The position numbers were made by a program, and so were the translations under genes. The notes beneath the pieces are model-generated. The model was not told the DNA's origin and searched no databases. It was given only the letters and a program-made list of their open reading frames with translations. A stretch of 64,000 nt of DNA. It comes from Dugong dugon (Eukaryota > Chordata > Mammalia > Sirenia > Dugongidae). Of this stretch, positions 53,760-64,000 are shown piece by piece. Where the stretch lies: the NCBI GenBank assembly GCA_030035585.1, contig CM057472.1, positions 88,843,601-88,907,600 of the forward strand, in the 5' to 3' direction. Within the stretch, counting starts at the first letter, position 1, and each line of letters opens with the position of its first letter.

Positions 53760-55440
53760 ACATAAAGAGAAGGTTGGTATGATTAAGAGAAACATATTCA
53801 TTAAAGTTAAACTTGTTAGCAACTCTATATGTTAGTAGCATCACAAACACCAAAAATGACAGAGATCAATCGATTGGAGTCACGTTAGTCATCTCTGAAA
53901 TACAGTCACCAGTCAGCTGAAGGACCACAGCACTGAAGCATTTCATACAGGAAAGTAGCACATTCATACAAAATGAAAAGGTCAAGTAAATGCAGGGAGT
54001 GAGAAGTCTGCAAGTTCAAATATGAGTACAGCAGGTTAGGGGTACTGAAGAAGGAAGATGGCAAAGGATTTTCAAAGGAACATCATTTTCACACCTCATT
54101 CACATTTTCATCATCCATCAAAGGTGATTAGTCCAGGTTAAGTGTCAGCACTAGCAAGGTAAAAAGCTTTCTGTAGGAGGTGAAAAGTAGTCTTCTTGGC
54201 TCCTGACTGGCTCTGAAATGATTTATGAAGATCACAGAGATTGACAGATTGAAAAGGTCGCTTGGCCAGTCAGCCCACCATACCTTACCTCTCTGCCATG
54301 TCATCATGAACTTCATTTACAGACCCTGTCTAAGCTCACATCCACATGCCTGGGGTGCTCCAGGAGCTGAAAGGTCATTTGGACCCGAGTGCCTCTCAGT
54401 CATGTGTGGGTGCTCCTGGTCTCCCCTCACCTGCACATCTCTGTATTTAAAGCCTCAAGCAGGTACGTTTCCATCTCTTGTTCAGCCTGTCAGCCTGGGT
54501 CTGAACCGTAAATCATATTCTTCCATTTTAGAGTCAGAAAAATCTCCTCTTCTTTAATGATAAATAAAATCAGTGGACCAGATTCTGCCCTTCGTTACTA
54601 ATGTACAAATCCTGCTGAAGTCAGCAGAATTTAAGGGCATGCAACTTTGGGCAGAATATGTTCCAACTTTTTTTCTCCTTGCTGGATTTTTATTACCTGA
54701 CATCTTTCTGATTCCTCTGGATTGCACAATAAGGGGAGGGTGGCCTAGTTTGGATAAAATAAAAAATGACCCAAACCACTGACCTAAATCCTGCCTTTGA
54801 AATTTCAAATTACATTTACTAGGAAGGAAAATAGTTTTTTGAGTGTGGGTGGTTTCCTTTTTCAAAAGCCATTTTCAGATGTTGACCTCCTGAATGTTAT
54901 CATACCAGTTTGGATTGGAAAACAGAAGGGTAGGTAAACATTTTTTTAAGCTTGTTGGGGGGGAGGTCATCCTTTCTGAATTCATTATCTGCATAGAAGC
55001 AGGAAATACCAGGAACTTTTTTTCCCCCCCAAAAAAGATTTCCTGGTTACATTACCAGAGTCAACTCCCAAAGAAAATTGTCTACTTTTGTGAAATATTG
55101 GGGCTTTTTGTCTTCCCTTCCTTCAAAAGTGAACTCCAGTGGTCAAGAAACAGAGGTAGGACAGTTTTGCTTGGGAGAATGGGGGTGAGGAAGGCTACTC
55201 TTTTGCACAAACAGAGGGGCCGTATGTACAGATGCTGCATGAACCATAACCCGTGTGGTTTGATTTAAGGAATGCTCAGAGACAATCCCACCATAAACCT
55301 CAGAGCTCTTCTGTTGTACTTGAGATGCCTGCTTAGTTCAGTCTCTTCAGAGAAGATGCCACCTCTAGAAGGACTCTGTAAAATTACCTGGGAGATGGGA
55401 CTCTTACACATTGTATCCACACACCCAAATATATGAATTA
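53760..55440. other. Non-repetitive non-coding DNA
   Basis: The longest repeat-poor stretch of the right half. Open frames of 110 codons (54225-54557), 103 (54554-54865, minus) and 124 (54894-55268) have no recognisable domain and no obvious splice or promoter context. A GACCAGATTCTGCCCTTCGT block at 54577 resembles a very old amniote repeat type. Confidence 0.4.
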
Positions 55441-55462
55441 CTTATCAACTCCTTATCTGAAA

Positions 55463-55624
55463 CCAAATAAAACTTGTTGCCGTCAAGTTGATTCTGACTC
55501 ATAGCAACCCCTATAGGACAGAGCAGAACTGCCCCAGAGAGTTTCCAAGGAGCAGCTGGTGGATTCGAACTGCTGACCTTTTGGTTAGCAGCTGAGCTCT
55601 TAAACCCTGAGCCACCTGGGCTCC
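55463..55624 (-). mobile_element. AfroSINE-type SINE
   Basis: Tail GCCGTCAAGTTGATTCTGAC, head GAGCCACCTGGGCTCC. Duplication TATCTGAAA at 55454-55462 and 55625-55633. The 107-codon minus frame at 55404-55727 is read through it. Confidence 0.93.
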
Positions 55625-55914
55625 TATCTGAAATTAGAGCCTTGAAAAATGGAAAAGGAAAGAGGCAAATTTTGATAAGAGAGAAGAAAAAGGAGGAAGG
55701 GAAGATTTGGGGCAGAGCTTTAGACAAATAAAAGCAGTTAATTACTGTAGTTTGCTATGCCCTTACCAGTCTGTATTATTACATTAACAATTATCCCACT
55801 ATTTCATTCTTTGTATACATAGTTAATCCTTGACCTAAATTGATCTCCTTAAAATTGGAGGTCTTTGCCTCATCTATTTTTGTTTTATCAGCACCTGATA
55901 AACTACCTGATAGT

Positions 55915-56125
55915 GCTTTAAGGTAGTTCTGGGCTTGAGTTCAAATTCCGCCGTTTGCAAGCTATGTGACGTTGGGTAAGATACTGCACCTCATTGAACC
56001 TAATCTACAAAATGGGCATAATAGCTCCTTCTTCAAAATATTCTTCTGAGTGATAAATGAGATATGTTTTCAGTGCTTTTCACAGTGCTTGGCAGAATAA
56101 GTACTTCATAAATACTATTATCCCT
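55915..56125 (+). mobile_element. MIR
   Basis: Forward MIR: GGCTTGAGTTCAAATTCCGC, AAGCTATGTGACGTTGGGTA, ATCTACAAAATGGGCATAAT, then CACAGTGCTTGGCAGAATAA. Confidence 0.92.
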
Positions 56126-56644
56126 ATGATGTATTCCAAAAAGTTTACTGAATGAATGAATAAATAAACTAATTAATCAATTAACTAAGAATTAACAAAG
56201 GCGCAACAGAAGTGCATGAGCATTTGGCTATATGAAGATATTTAAAGGGTGGGGAAATGCCTAAGGAAATAATTAACCTCAATCTTTCTTTGTTCTCAGC
56301 TCAGTTTCGAATATTCACCACATTTGGTGGGGCATTTGAAGAAAATAAAAGTCTCAAAACAGCAGTAAAATACCAATAACTCACAATGTGTGATCACTAC
56401 TCTAGAATAATGATGTCTCACAACGTCTACAGAGCTTCCATAGTGATCACACCATGCACTGGTCACCTGTCAGCACTATGCTGCTGTTAAGTGAAACTAT
56501 ATATGTGCTCTCTTAAATTCTTATAGAGCAAAGTCGTCCTATGTGTCAGTAAACATGTACTCTTTCTTTGGTGCTGACATGATGTTACTTTAGGCTTCCA
56601 ATCGCTCATTTTCATCATGCCTTACTCCATGCTACGTAGTGAAA

Positions 56645-56866
56645 GCAAACATTTATTGAAAGCTTACTACGTACTCCCCACATTTCTAAGTATTTTCCAC
56701 GGATCAATTAATTTGATTTTCACCTATATGGAAGTTAGTATTATTACGTTCATTATCAAGTAACTTGGCCAAGGTCAGAGAGGTAGCAAGGACTAAAACT
56801 GGTATCTGAACCCAGATGCATGAACTCCAGAGCCCTTGCTTTTAACCACAATGCCAGGTTCCCCAC
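56645..56866 (-). mobile_element. MIR
   Basis: Reverse MIR: ACATTTATTGAAAGCTTACT, AACTTGGCCAAGGTCAGAGA, GAACCCAGATGCATGAACTC, then CTTTTAACCACAATGCC. Confidence 0.92.
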
Positions 56867-56869
56867 GAG

Positions 56870-58310
56870 ATACTCCAGCTTCCCCTGCCTATTACAGGCA
56901 TCACCATAACAGTGTCTGCATATGACATTGTAGCTAAATCCACTTTACACATTGATGTTGGAAATTTGGCTGCACACTGGAAGGACCTGCAGAAACAGTG
57001 TGAGATCCGCTGGCAGAGGTGCAATGCCCTGTAAGCAAATTCTGCTTAATTCACGAATGTGCCAGGGGACCCCATGACAAGCTGAGGCTATGGGGCAAAA
57101 GTTGATTGTGTTCTAACGCATGCAGTCCCCAAAGGAAATGTGACTTGTCATAAGGTCTCAGCCATAATCCCTATTTCTACTTGGATGCCATTGAGGGTCT
57201 CTTTAACTCACTTTTCCAAATTTTCTGCCAAAGCATCAGGCCTACAGATAGCAGCCGGATGATTGTGGGGTATAGCCAGAGCTCCCTAGAGCATCCTTGC
57301 TGAACTTACAAATCTTTGACAATTCCTCTCTAATGATAACCTTTGATTAAAAATAAATCTGAGCAAAACATTCACTGAAAGAATGGCCAGCAATTTTGAA
57401 GATCAGTAAATATTATGGGGACTATAGAATCTTCCTTTCGGTGTATATTCTAGTCCAGGCCTATGCACCTGCATATCTGTAGGCCATTTCAGTGCTGGCA
57501 TACATCAAGTTATTGCCCTCAGGAATTTCACTTGCATGACAATTGCATTCCTGTACATGAGCTCATTAACATAGCTCCCCTGCTTGATTCATTGTCCTTA
57601 GACTAATTATTTCTAAATGTTAAGATTCAGCAGCACTATCCACTACCCATTTTCTGGCCTTGTACAATAGCAGGATTCAGTAGCTCTTGTTACTGTGCTG
57701 AGATTTTAAAAACAGTTGCAATTGTATACTGTATGGCATCCAAATAAAATGTTAGTTCTGTCCTAGAATAGGTAGATTGGATTACATATTTATTAAAATG
57801 TGAAAAACAGGCCAAGGACTTTGAAGAACTCAACTTTGTTAGCCCCAGAATCTTTACTGGTGCACGGTACTACCCTCTTCAGCTGGCAGAGTCGTAATCA
57901 GTAATGGAGAACCTATAAACTCCTTTGAGATCCTCAGGTGAAAAGATCTTGAATAGTCCTTAGAATACTTGTAATTTTGCACGGTGCCTTTCATCTCCAG
58001 TGCTACCCCTGATGACTCTTGACCCTCTCCTCTATCTCTAACTCAGAAGAGATGGTAGCCCTTGAAAATGATGAGCATCCCCACGTAACAGATGGGAAAA
58101 TGGGCATCTGACTGGTTCTTCTCTAGTCGTTAAGATCACTGTTACATAAAAACATTCAGCACAGACAAAACTCATGTAAATGTAACGATTGAAGGGCACC
58201 CATTCAAAAAAATCCTCATCCTCAGATCCCACTAAGGTTATCAAACATACTGGAAAATATGTTTCCAGTAAAACAAATGCTATAGAAGTCTGCATTTGTC
58301 ATTATGCTTC
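56870..58310. other. Non-repetitive non-coding DNA
   Basis: No repeat family recognised over 1.4 kb. Includes a block at about 57480-57700 with several AT-core words (TAATTA, ATTAAC, TTCATT) in balanced sequence, which may be conserved non-coding DNA. Confidence 0.4.
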
Positions 58311-58314
58311 AACT

Positions 58315-58520
58315 AGCCCCTGGGTGGTGCATATGGTTAACACGCTCAGCTGCTAACTGAAAGGTTGGTGGTTGAGTACACCAGAGGTGCCTCAAAAGAA
58401 AGGGCTGGCAATCTACATACAAAAGATGACAGCCCTTGAAAACCTTAAGGAGTGCACAGTTCTTCTCTGACACACATGGGGTCTCCATAAATTGGAATCA
58501 ACTACATGGCAACTGTATTT
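58315..58520 (+). mobile_element. AfroSINE-type SINE (CCCTGGGTG subfamily)
   Basis: Head CCCCTGGGTGGTGCATATGG, AAAGGTTGGTGGTTGAGTAC arm, middle AAAGGGCTGGCAATCTAC, tail CACACATGGGGTCTCCATAA. Confidence 0.93.
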
Positions 58521-58789
58521 TGTTGTTTTATTTTCTTCGGGTTTTTTATCATCATGTTGAACCCAAGGAGTGGTGACTGGACAAGAGGAATATGCACAGA
58601 CTGATGTCTCTTCTTGACACAAACCAGCTATAAAATTGCACCAGGTAAATAAAGCCAAAGTTGCTACAGGGGAGGATAACGTTAATCCAAGCTATTATCA
58701 TTTCTTACCCAGATGATAGTAATACATTCTCTGCTTTCATTATTGTCTACCCCTAATTCTCTTCACATTGACCAGTTTTGGTTTGATAA

Positions 58790-59225
58790 ATACTACATCA
58801 GATCACACTCCTGCCCTACTGAAAGACTTTCAATGGATTCTCATGGTACCAAAAAAAAAAAAAAATTCAAACTTCTTAGCTTGACATACAAAGGTACTTT
58901 ATATTATCTGACGCTTGCCTACCTTTCCAGCTTCATCTTCAGCCTCTCTCCCCTTCATTCATATTTTCCAACCACACACCCCTCCTTTAACTTCCTGAAT
59001 CAGGCACTTTTTTTTTTTTTTTCAATTCAGAGTGCATAATTCCTGGGGCACATCCCCCACCCTACTAGTCTACCTTCCCTCTAACTGTTCCTAAGGATGG
59101 CGCCTTATTTTTCAGGTGTCAGTCTCTTCTCCTGCCAAGACAAAAGGCCTCCCTTTATTAACCTAGGCAGATCTAACTCACTATTCCCTATCACAACACC
59201 CTGTTCAGTTTAATTTTTTATTCAT
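58790..59225 (+). mobile_element. L2-like LINE relic
   Basis: Forward L2: ACATCAGATCACACTCCTGC, CTACTGAAAGACTTTCAATG, TGCCTACCTTTCCAGCTTCA. Two A or T runs (58852-58865 and 59008-59021) lie inside. Confidence 0.78.
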
Positions 59226-59795
59226 TTAACACATTTAGTTTGTTTACTTAGACTGTGACAGGAACTGTTTTATGCATTGGGAATACAAAATGAAGAAAAC
59301 AGAGAATAAGCGTGTGCCTCCATGAAGATGCCATTTTGGTCAGAGAAGCAGAAAATAAGCAAAATAAATGGGTAAATGAGTAAGCATTTAGATACTTAAT
59401 TTTAATTTAGATAGAGTAGTTAGAGAAAGTTTCCCTGAGAAGGTGACATATGGAACAGAGGGCATGGAGGTAAGGGGCAAGCCATGTGACCATCCAGGGA
59501 AAGAGCGTTCTGGGCAGAGGGGGCATCAAGTACAAAGGCCCTGGGCAGGAGAGCATCTGGAATATTTGAGGAAGTCAAGGAGCTAGAATGGCTGAAGTGG
59601 ACTGAGTCTGGGACAGTAGTAAAAGATAAGGCTGGAGAAGTTAAGCGTGGGGGCAGATGTGGTAAGGCCTTGGACATCATAGTAGGTTCTTGGCTTTTAT
59701 TTTGAGTAAAATTGGAAGCCATTGGAAGCTCCTGAGCGGAAGGTGATATGCTCTGTTTTGCTTCTTGAAAGGACCATTCCATTGCTTTTTGTGGA
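59225..59795 (-). mobile_element. L2-like LINE relic, opposite orientation
   Basis: Antisense L2 landmarks: CCTGAGAAGGTGACATATGG, AAGAGCGTTCTGGGCAGAGG, AGTACAAAGGCCCTGGGCAG, and GGAAGCCATTGGAAGCTCCT. The minus-strand frames of 150 and 155 codons at 59420-60144 are translations of this region and the LTR beside it. Confidence 0.75.
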
Positions 59796-59811
59796 AATAA
59801 TTTAAAGAAGA

Positions 59812-60295
59812 GCACGGTATGCTGATTAGTGGTCCCCAAAGATATCCAGGTCCTAATCCACAGAACCTGCATGCTACCTTAGGTGCCAAACAAGGCTTTG
59901 CATATATGATTAAGCTAAAGATCTCAAAATGGGGAGAGTATCCTGAATTATCTAGGTAGATCCTAAATGCAATCGTAAGTGTCCTTATAAGAGGGAGGCA
60001 GAGATAGATTTGACTACAGAAGAGGAAAAGATAATGTGATGATATAAGCAGAGATTGGAATAATGCACTTTGAAGATGGAAGCTGTGATCACAAGCCAAG
60101 GAATACAGGCAATCGCTAGATGTGAAAAAATGTAGGGAAACCAATGCTTATCTGGAGCCTCCAAAAGGAACCAGCTTACTGGCTACATTGACCTTAGCCC
60201 AGTGAAACTGATTTCGCACTTTTGACCTCCGGAACCGCAAGAGAATAAATCTGTGGTTATCTGTTACAACTGCAACAGAAAAATAATACAGGAAA
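59812..60295 (+). mobile_element. MLT1-like LTR (MaLR)
   Basis: GTGGTCCCCAAAGATATCCA, CATATATGATTAAGCTAAAG, GTAAGTGTCCTTATAAGAGG and GACCTCCGGAACCGCAAGAG, then AATAAATCTGTGG: the full order of an MLT1 LTR. No exact flanking duplication seen. Confidence 0.9.
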
Positions 60296-60365
60296 CAAAA
60301 ATGGAGGACCTTGTTTCCTTTACAACATTTAAGAGAATTTGTAATTATATCTGTGAGTGCTTGTT

Positions 60366-60510
60366 TATTTCAGATATTCTCCCCATTCAACTGTAAGTCC
60401 ATGAGGGTAGGTTCTGGGTCTCTCTTATTCACTACTCAACCCCCAGTTCCTAGCACAGTGCCTGGCAGATCACAGATGTACAAGAAATACGTATTGAATG
60501 ACTAAATCGA
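60366..60510 (+). mobile_element. L2 3'-end fragment
   Basis: TTCAACTGTAAGTCCATGAG, CCTAGCACAGTGCCTGGCAG, then ACGTATTGAATGAC. Confidence 0.82.
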
Positions 60511-60669
60511 TGAACTTAGAATTTTCCTGAGAAAGGCTCATGTATTTAAGACATTTGTTTTTGATTAAAAGCATTTTGATTTTGTTTAGTTTTTTGTTTC
60601 TGTAGTCTTCTATGGATTGATACTATCGTACCGTATATTAATCAACTTTCCTCTTTCACCTTCTTTTAT

Positions 60670-60770
60670 TGCTCAACAATTTATTGAGTACATGCTAATA
60701 AACTAGACACGGTGCTAAGGCTTGGATGCAAGGGTGAATCCTGGTTGCTTACTTCAAGTTGCTCACAGAT
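60670..60770 (-). mobile_element. L2 3'-end fragment
   Basis: Antisense L2 end: TTTATTGAGTACATGCTAAT, ACACGGTGCTAAGGCTTGG. Confidence 0.65.
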
Positions 60771-61320
60771 TTTTACATTTATATTATTTAAAATCATACC
60801 ACTTAATGAGAGTTCAGTATGCAAAAAAACAGGATATATTTTTACCAAAGTCATACATCTCTGATTTCTGAAACATTTTTACCAGACCCCTTAACAATCG
60901 TCTATTAGATCTCAGATGGTACCTATTCAAAATGTAACTGTTTTATACGATGGGCTACAGTTTTAAAATCTAGATCAATTTGAAAGACTCTCAATAAAGG
61001 AATAAAAATCTCTTCTCATATAGCCTCCCTTTCTGCCCTAAATTACTGCTTATCTTGGTAAATGTTGGGGTTATATATTGCAAAAATAAGTTGTACAAGT
61101 TTCATCATACAACTTTCATAAGAAAATCACCATGCTGTAGCCAAGAAAGCACTTTAGAGGGAGTCAAAAACTCTGTTCTAGTTCTGTGCGTTATTGTCTG
61201 ATTCAGCTAATCTTATTGAAGATGTCAGTGAGTTTCACTCATGTATAAAACTCAACGGTTAGCTTTCATGATCACTACTGTCTCACTTTGTCTCAGAAGG
61301 AAAGAAAAGAGCGCTATTGT

Positions 61321-61930
61321 TGTGGTAGGCAGAACTGTAAGATGGCCTCATGACCTCCACTCCCTGGTGTTACTCCAGAGATTATGTTACACTGCATGAC
61401 GATGAGATTTTGCAGATGTAATTAAGGTTACCCGTCAGTTGACTTTTTCATAGGGCGATTATCCAGAGTGGTCTATTCAAATCATAGGAGCCTTTAAAAA
61501 CAGTGAGTTTTCTCCAGCTGGTGGCGGAAGAGGAAATCAAAGTGTGACTCAAAGAGAGATTCAAAATATGAGAGAGATTCAACATAAAGGAGGTTCCCCA
61601 TTGCTAAGATGGTGGGAATTATGAGAGCAAGGACCTGAGAGTGACCTTTAGGAGGTGAGAGTGGTTCCTGGCCAGCAGTCAGCAAGAAAACAGTGACCAC
61701 AGTCTGACAGTCTACAAAGCACTAAATTTTGCCAACAACCTGAATGAGCTTGGAAGCAGATTCCTCCCCAGCACTTCCAGCTAAGCTCCCAGCCTTTTGA
61801 GAGCCTAACCAGAGAACTCAATCAAGCCAACCTAGATTTTATTATCTCAGAATTGTTAGATATTAAACAGATGTTGTTTTAAGCTGCTAAGGTTGTGGTG
61901 AGTTCTTATTCAGCAATAGACAACAAATAC
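61321..61930 (+). mobile_element. MLT1-like LTR (MaLR), long
   Basis: GTAGGCAGAACTGTAAGATG, ACCTCCACTCCCTGGTGTTA, TGCAGATGTAATTAAGGTTA, CAGAACTCAATCAAGCC-type 3' part and GCTAAGGTTGTGGTGAGTTC. Typical older MLT1 order. Confidence 0.87.
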
Positions 61931-61934
61931 ATTA

Positions 61935-63600
61935 TTATATTATGTTAAGAAAAGGAAAAAAGAAATCAGGAGGAAAAAGAAAAATGAATAGAATCAGGGA
62001 AGAGACCCAGACAAAGATTAAGTAGAACAGAGAAAGATCAAATGAGAGAGGGGAGGAAAGGCATAAAGATGGAAGAAGATAACATATATGACATTTTCCT
62101 GAACATAAGTATTTTATATGGTCAGAGCTAAAAGGTGTTTATTATTTGCCTCTCTGACTATCCCTCTGTTTGCATGGAGTGGTGATAGGGAATTTGATTA
62201 TTAGGCACACGATACTTTGTACAATTAAACTGAAATCACTCTCCATACTGCATAGGAAAATGTAATAAAAGAGATGAAAAGGGCTTTTTGCACACTTGAG
62301 GAAAAAGGGGAGAGAGAGAAAGAAAAAAGGGAAGACAGAAGGAGAGAGGAGGGCAGAAGGGGAAGGAAAGGAAAGGAGGGGAGAAGGGAAGGAAACTAAG
62401 GAAAATCTTTTTTAGGGGAAATAAAAGCCTGTATTGAAAATCAGACAGATGTTGGGTGGTATCAGACTTCTCTTGAAGTTCTCCAGAAGGAATGGAGAAT
62501 AGGCCATTTCTGTTCTGCTCCTTCAGCCTTTTAGCTTGACTAGTTCCCTGAGTGCTTAAACAGCCTTTAGCGCCATCTGAGGAAGCAAAATTTCCACAGT
62601 CATGACATTAAAAAAAGAAAATGCAAAATGTCTTTACCTCATGTAGGTATTTCTGAATCCAACAATTCTGAAAACGTAAAATCACAACTGTTTGAAAGGG
62701 ATGGGTAGGCCAATAGCAATGTTAGACATTTCCAGTAAAATTCAGTAATTGAAACTAAGCTTTGTTAGGAAAACATCGTTTCTGGACTTTCACACAGCAA
62801 GGCAGAGAAATTATTCTAAGATGGTCGAATCCCAAGGAGATTTGTTTTTTTTTTTTTTTGTTCCCTATCCCCTTAATGGCTCTGTGGCTCCTTTATGGTA
62901 TGTGGGAACATTTCATCCCATGTTCAGTGCCTGGTGGCACAGGCCAACATCAGTGCACTGGAACAAAAACACAAAGACCAACTTGGTGCAGAACTTACAG
63001 TAACAAGCATTAGTGAAAGAGCAAAAGTGGCTAGACAATTAAACAACAAGCACACACACGCAAATAATGAACAACCTCTGAAAGCAGATTTCTATGGCTA
63101 CTTTCATGTAAGAATTATTTTATATAATTTGATTACTAAACAATAAAAAAAATAAGAGTTTAATAACCAGGGCAAAATTCAGCTATACAAACTGGCATCC
63201 AAATAATAAATAAGAAGAAAGCAGAAATTGACTTAGTAACCTCTGTTCTGGGTTTAAGGCCTACCAACTGTTTTCTTTGTCTATGACTGGCAATATTATT
63301 TGCAAAGCATTCCCAACAAGTTAGTTAAATATGATCTCTTCTGCAGCAAGAGCCAAAAGGCCTCTAAGTATACTTACAGCATCTCCGCTTGCTGCCCTCA
63401 GAAATTCTACTTGATTATTGCCATTATTTCCTACATAAATGACTATTATGTAATTGTCTATTCTCTGTCTTGTGGCCTTGGGAGGACTATTAATATGTTT
63501 GATGACCAGCCAAACCCCAAGACTGTAAAGTGACCCAAAGAGTTGTTTATGCCAATCTCAGGGAGGAAAAGTACTACATAATTACAAAATTACATATTTA
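61935..63600. other. Non-coding DNA with a purine tract
   Basis: A purine-rich run lies at 62291-62402. A run of T at 62845-62859 produces three overlapping frames at 62749-63146 that have no family resemblance. Confidence 0.4.
62291..62402. repeat. Homopurine (GA-rich) tract
   Basis: Over about 100 bases almost only A and G occur, broken by a few C and T (for example GACAG and GGCAG). Confidence 0.9.
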
Positions 63601-63603
63601 GAC

Positions 63604-63905
63604 CAGGGGTTGGCAAACTTTTTCTGTAAAGGGCCACATAGTAAATATTTTAAGCTTTGTTGGCCATATGGTCTTTGTTGCAGCTATTCAACTCTATGCT
63701 TGCAGCGTGAAAGCAGCCATAGGCAATACATAAACGAATAAGTATGGCTGTATCACAATAAAACTTCATTTACGGACACAAAAAACTTGAATTTCTTATA
63801 ATTTTATTGTGTCACAAAATATTATTCTTATTTATATTTCTTTCAAACACTTAAAAATGTAAAACCCATTCTTAGCCCACAAGCCGTACAAAAACAATTG
63901 GTGGG
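63604..63905 (+). mobile_element. hAT (Charlie-type) non-autonomous element, 3' end lost
   Basis: Begins CAGGGGTTGGCAAACTTTTT, continues CTGTAAAGGGCCACATAGTA and GCAGCGTGAAAGCAGCCATA, and has ACAATAAAACTTCATTTACG. This is the well-known mammalian hAT type that should end in an inverted ...GACCCCTG, which I do not find. Confidence 0.87.
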
Positions 63906-64000
63906 TACAATCGCCAGCAATGCCATAGTTGTCCTCCCATGATTTACACTATTTTATGTATGTTTTCAGACTATTATCACATAATTATATTTTTAGATTT

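Noticed and set aside
54225-55268. Frames of 110 and 124 codons in repeat-poor DNA
   Set aside because: Length alone; no domain, no splice-site order, and a competing minus-strand frame of similar length between them. Conservation data could reopen this.
55404-55727. 107-codon minus-strand frame
   Set aside because: Most of it is a translated SINE.
59420-60144. Two overlapping minus-strand frames of 150 and 155 codons
   Set aside because: They run through an antisense L2 3' region and into an MLT1-like LTR; a Ser/Pro/Leu-rich composition is typical for this and no domain is visible.

Overview
The window is mammalian nuclear DNA from a repeat-dense, gene-poor region (intergenic or deep intronic). 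It is most likely afrotherian and probably an elephant or other paenungulate. The lineage call rests on more than fifteen copies of a SINE with a tRNA-Asn-like head and a short RTE-like tail, which I recognise as the AfroSINE type, plus RTE LINE pieces and an L1 lineage that fits. I found no exon, host gene, RNA gene or CRISPR array. Nearly all open frames are fragments of transposable elements, their antisense shadows, or translations of microsatellites.

Layout. 0-6.8 kb: AfroSINEs, MIR remnants, a near-palindromic insert inside a SINE, and a solo LTR. 6.85-14.67 kb: one near-full-length but broken L1 on the minus strand, with a GC-rich 5'UTR of tandem units. 14.7-31.6 kb: old MIR, L2, MER5-like and LTR relics, three long microsatellites and a few SINEs. 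31.65-41.86 kb: an endogenous retrovirus with two LTRs and a target-site duplication, opened up by two SINEs, an unclassified 602-bp insert and a 3.4-kb L1. 42-64 kb: solo LTRs, an RTE LINE, HAL1/L1-like relics, L2, MIR, many SINEs, MLT1-like LTRs and a hAT-type element at the end.

The most unusual object is the provirus. Its protease, reverse transcriptase remnant, RNase H and integrase core look ERV-L/ERV-S-like (class III), and its primer-binding site best fits tRNA-Ser. After the integrase core comes an envelope transmembrane remnant with a CX6CC motif. That is followed by an integrase C-terminal GPY motif and then a second envelope remnant with a CWIC surface motif and a second CX6C motif. 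Two envelope remnants separated by a piece of pol, inside one LTR pair, suggest a mosaic provirus. Every reading frame in it is broken and parts are deleted, so none of it can code for a working protein.

The insertions can be ordered from the sequence. The ERV came first, then a SINE into its integrase, then an L1 into that SINE; each layer keeps recognisable target-site duplications. Other datable nestings are solo LTRs inside MIR and MER5-type relics, a SINE inside an L2, and a palindromic element inside a SINE. All family names come from recognising consensus features by eye; no database search was possible.
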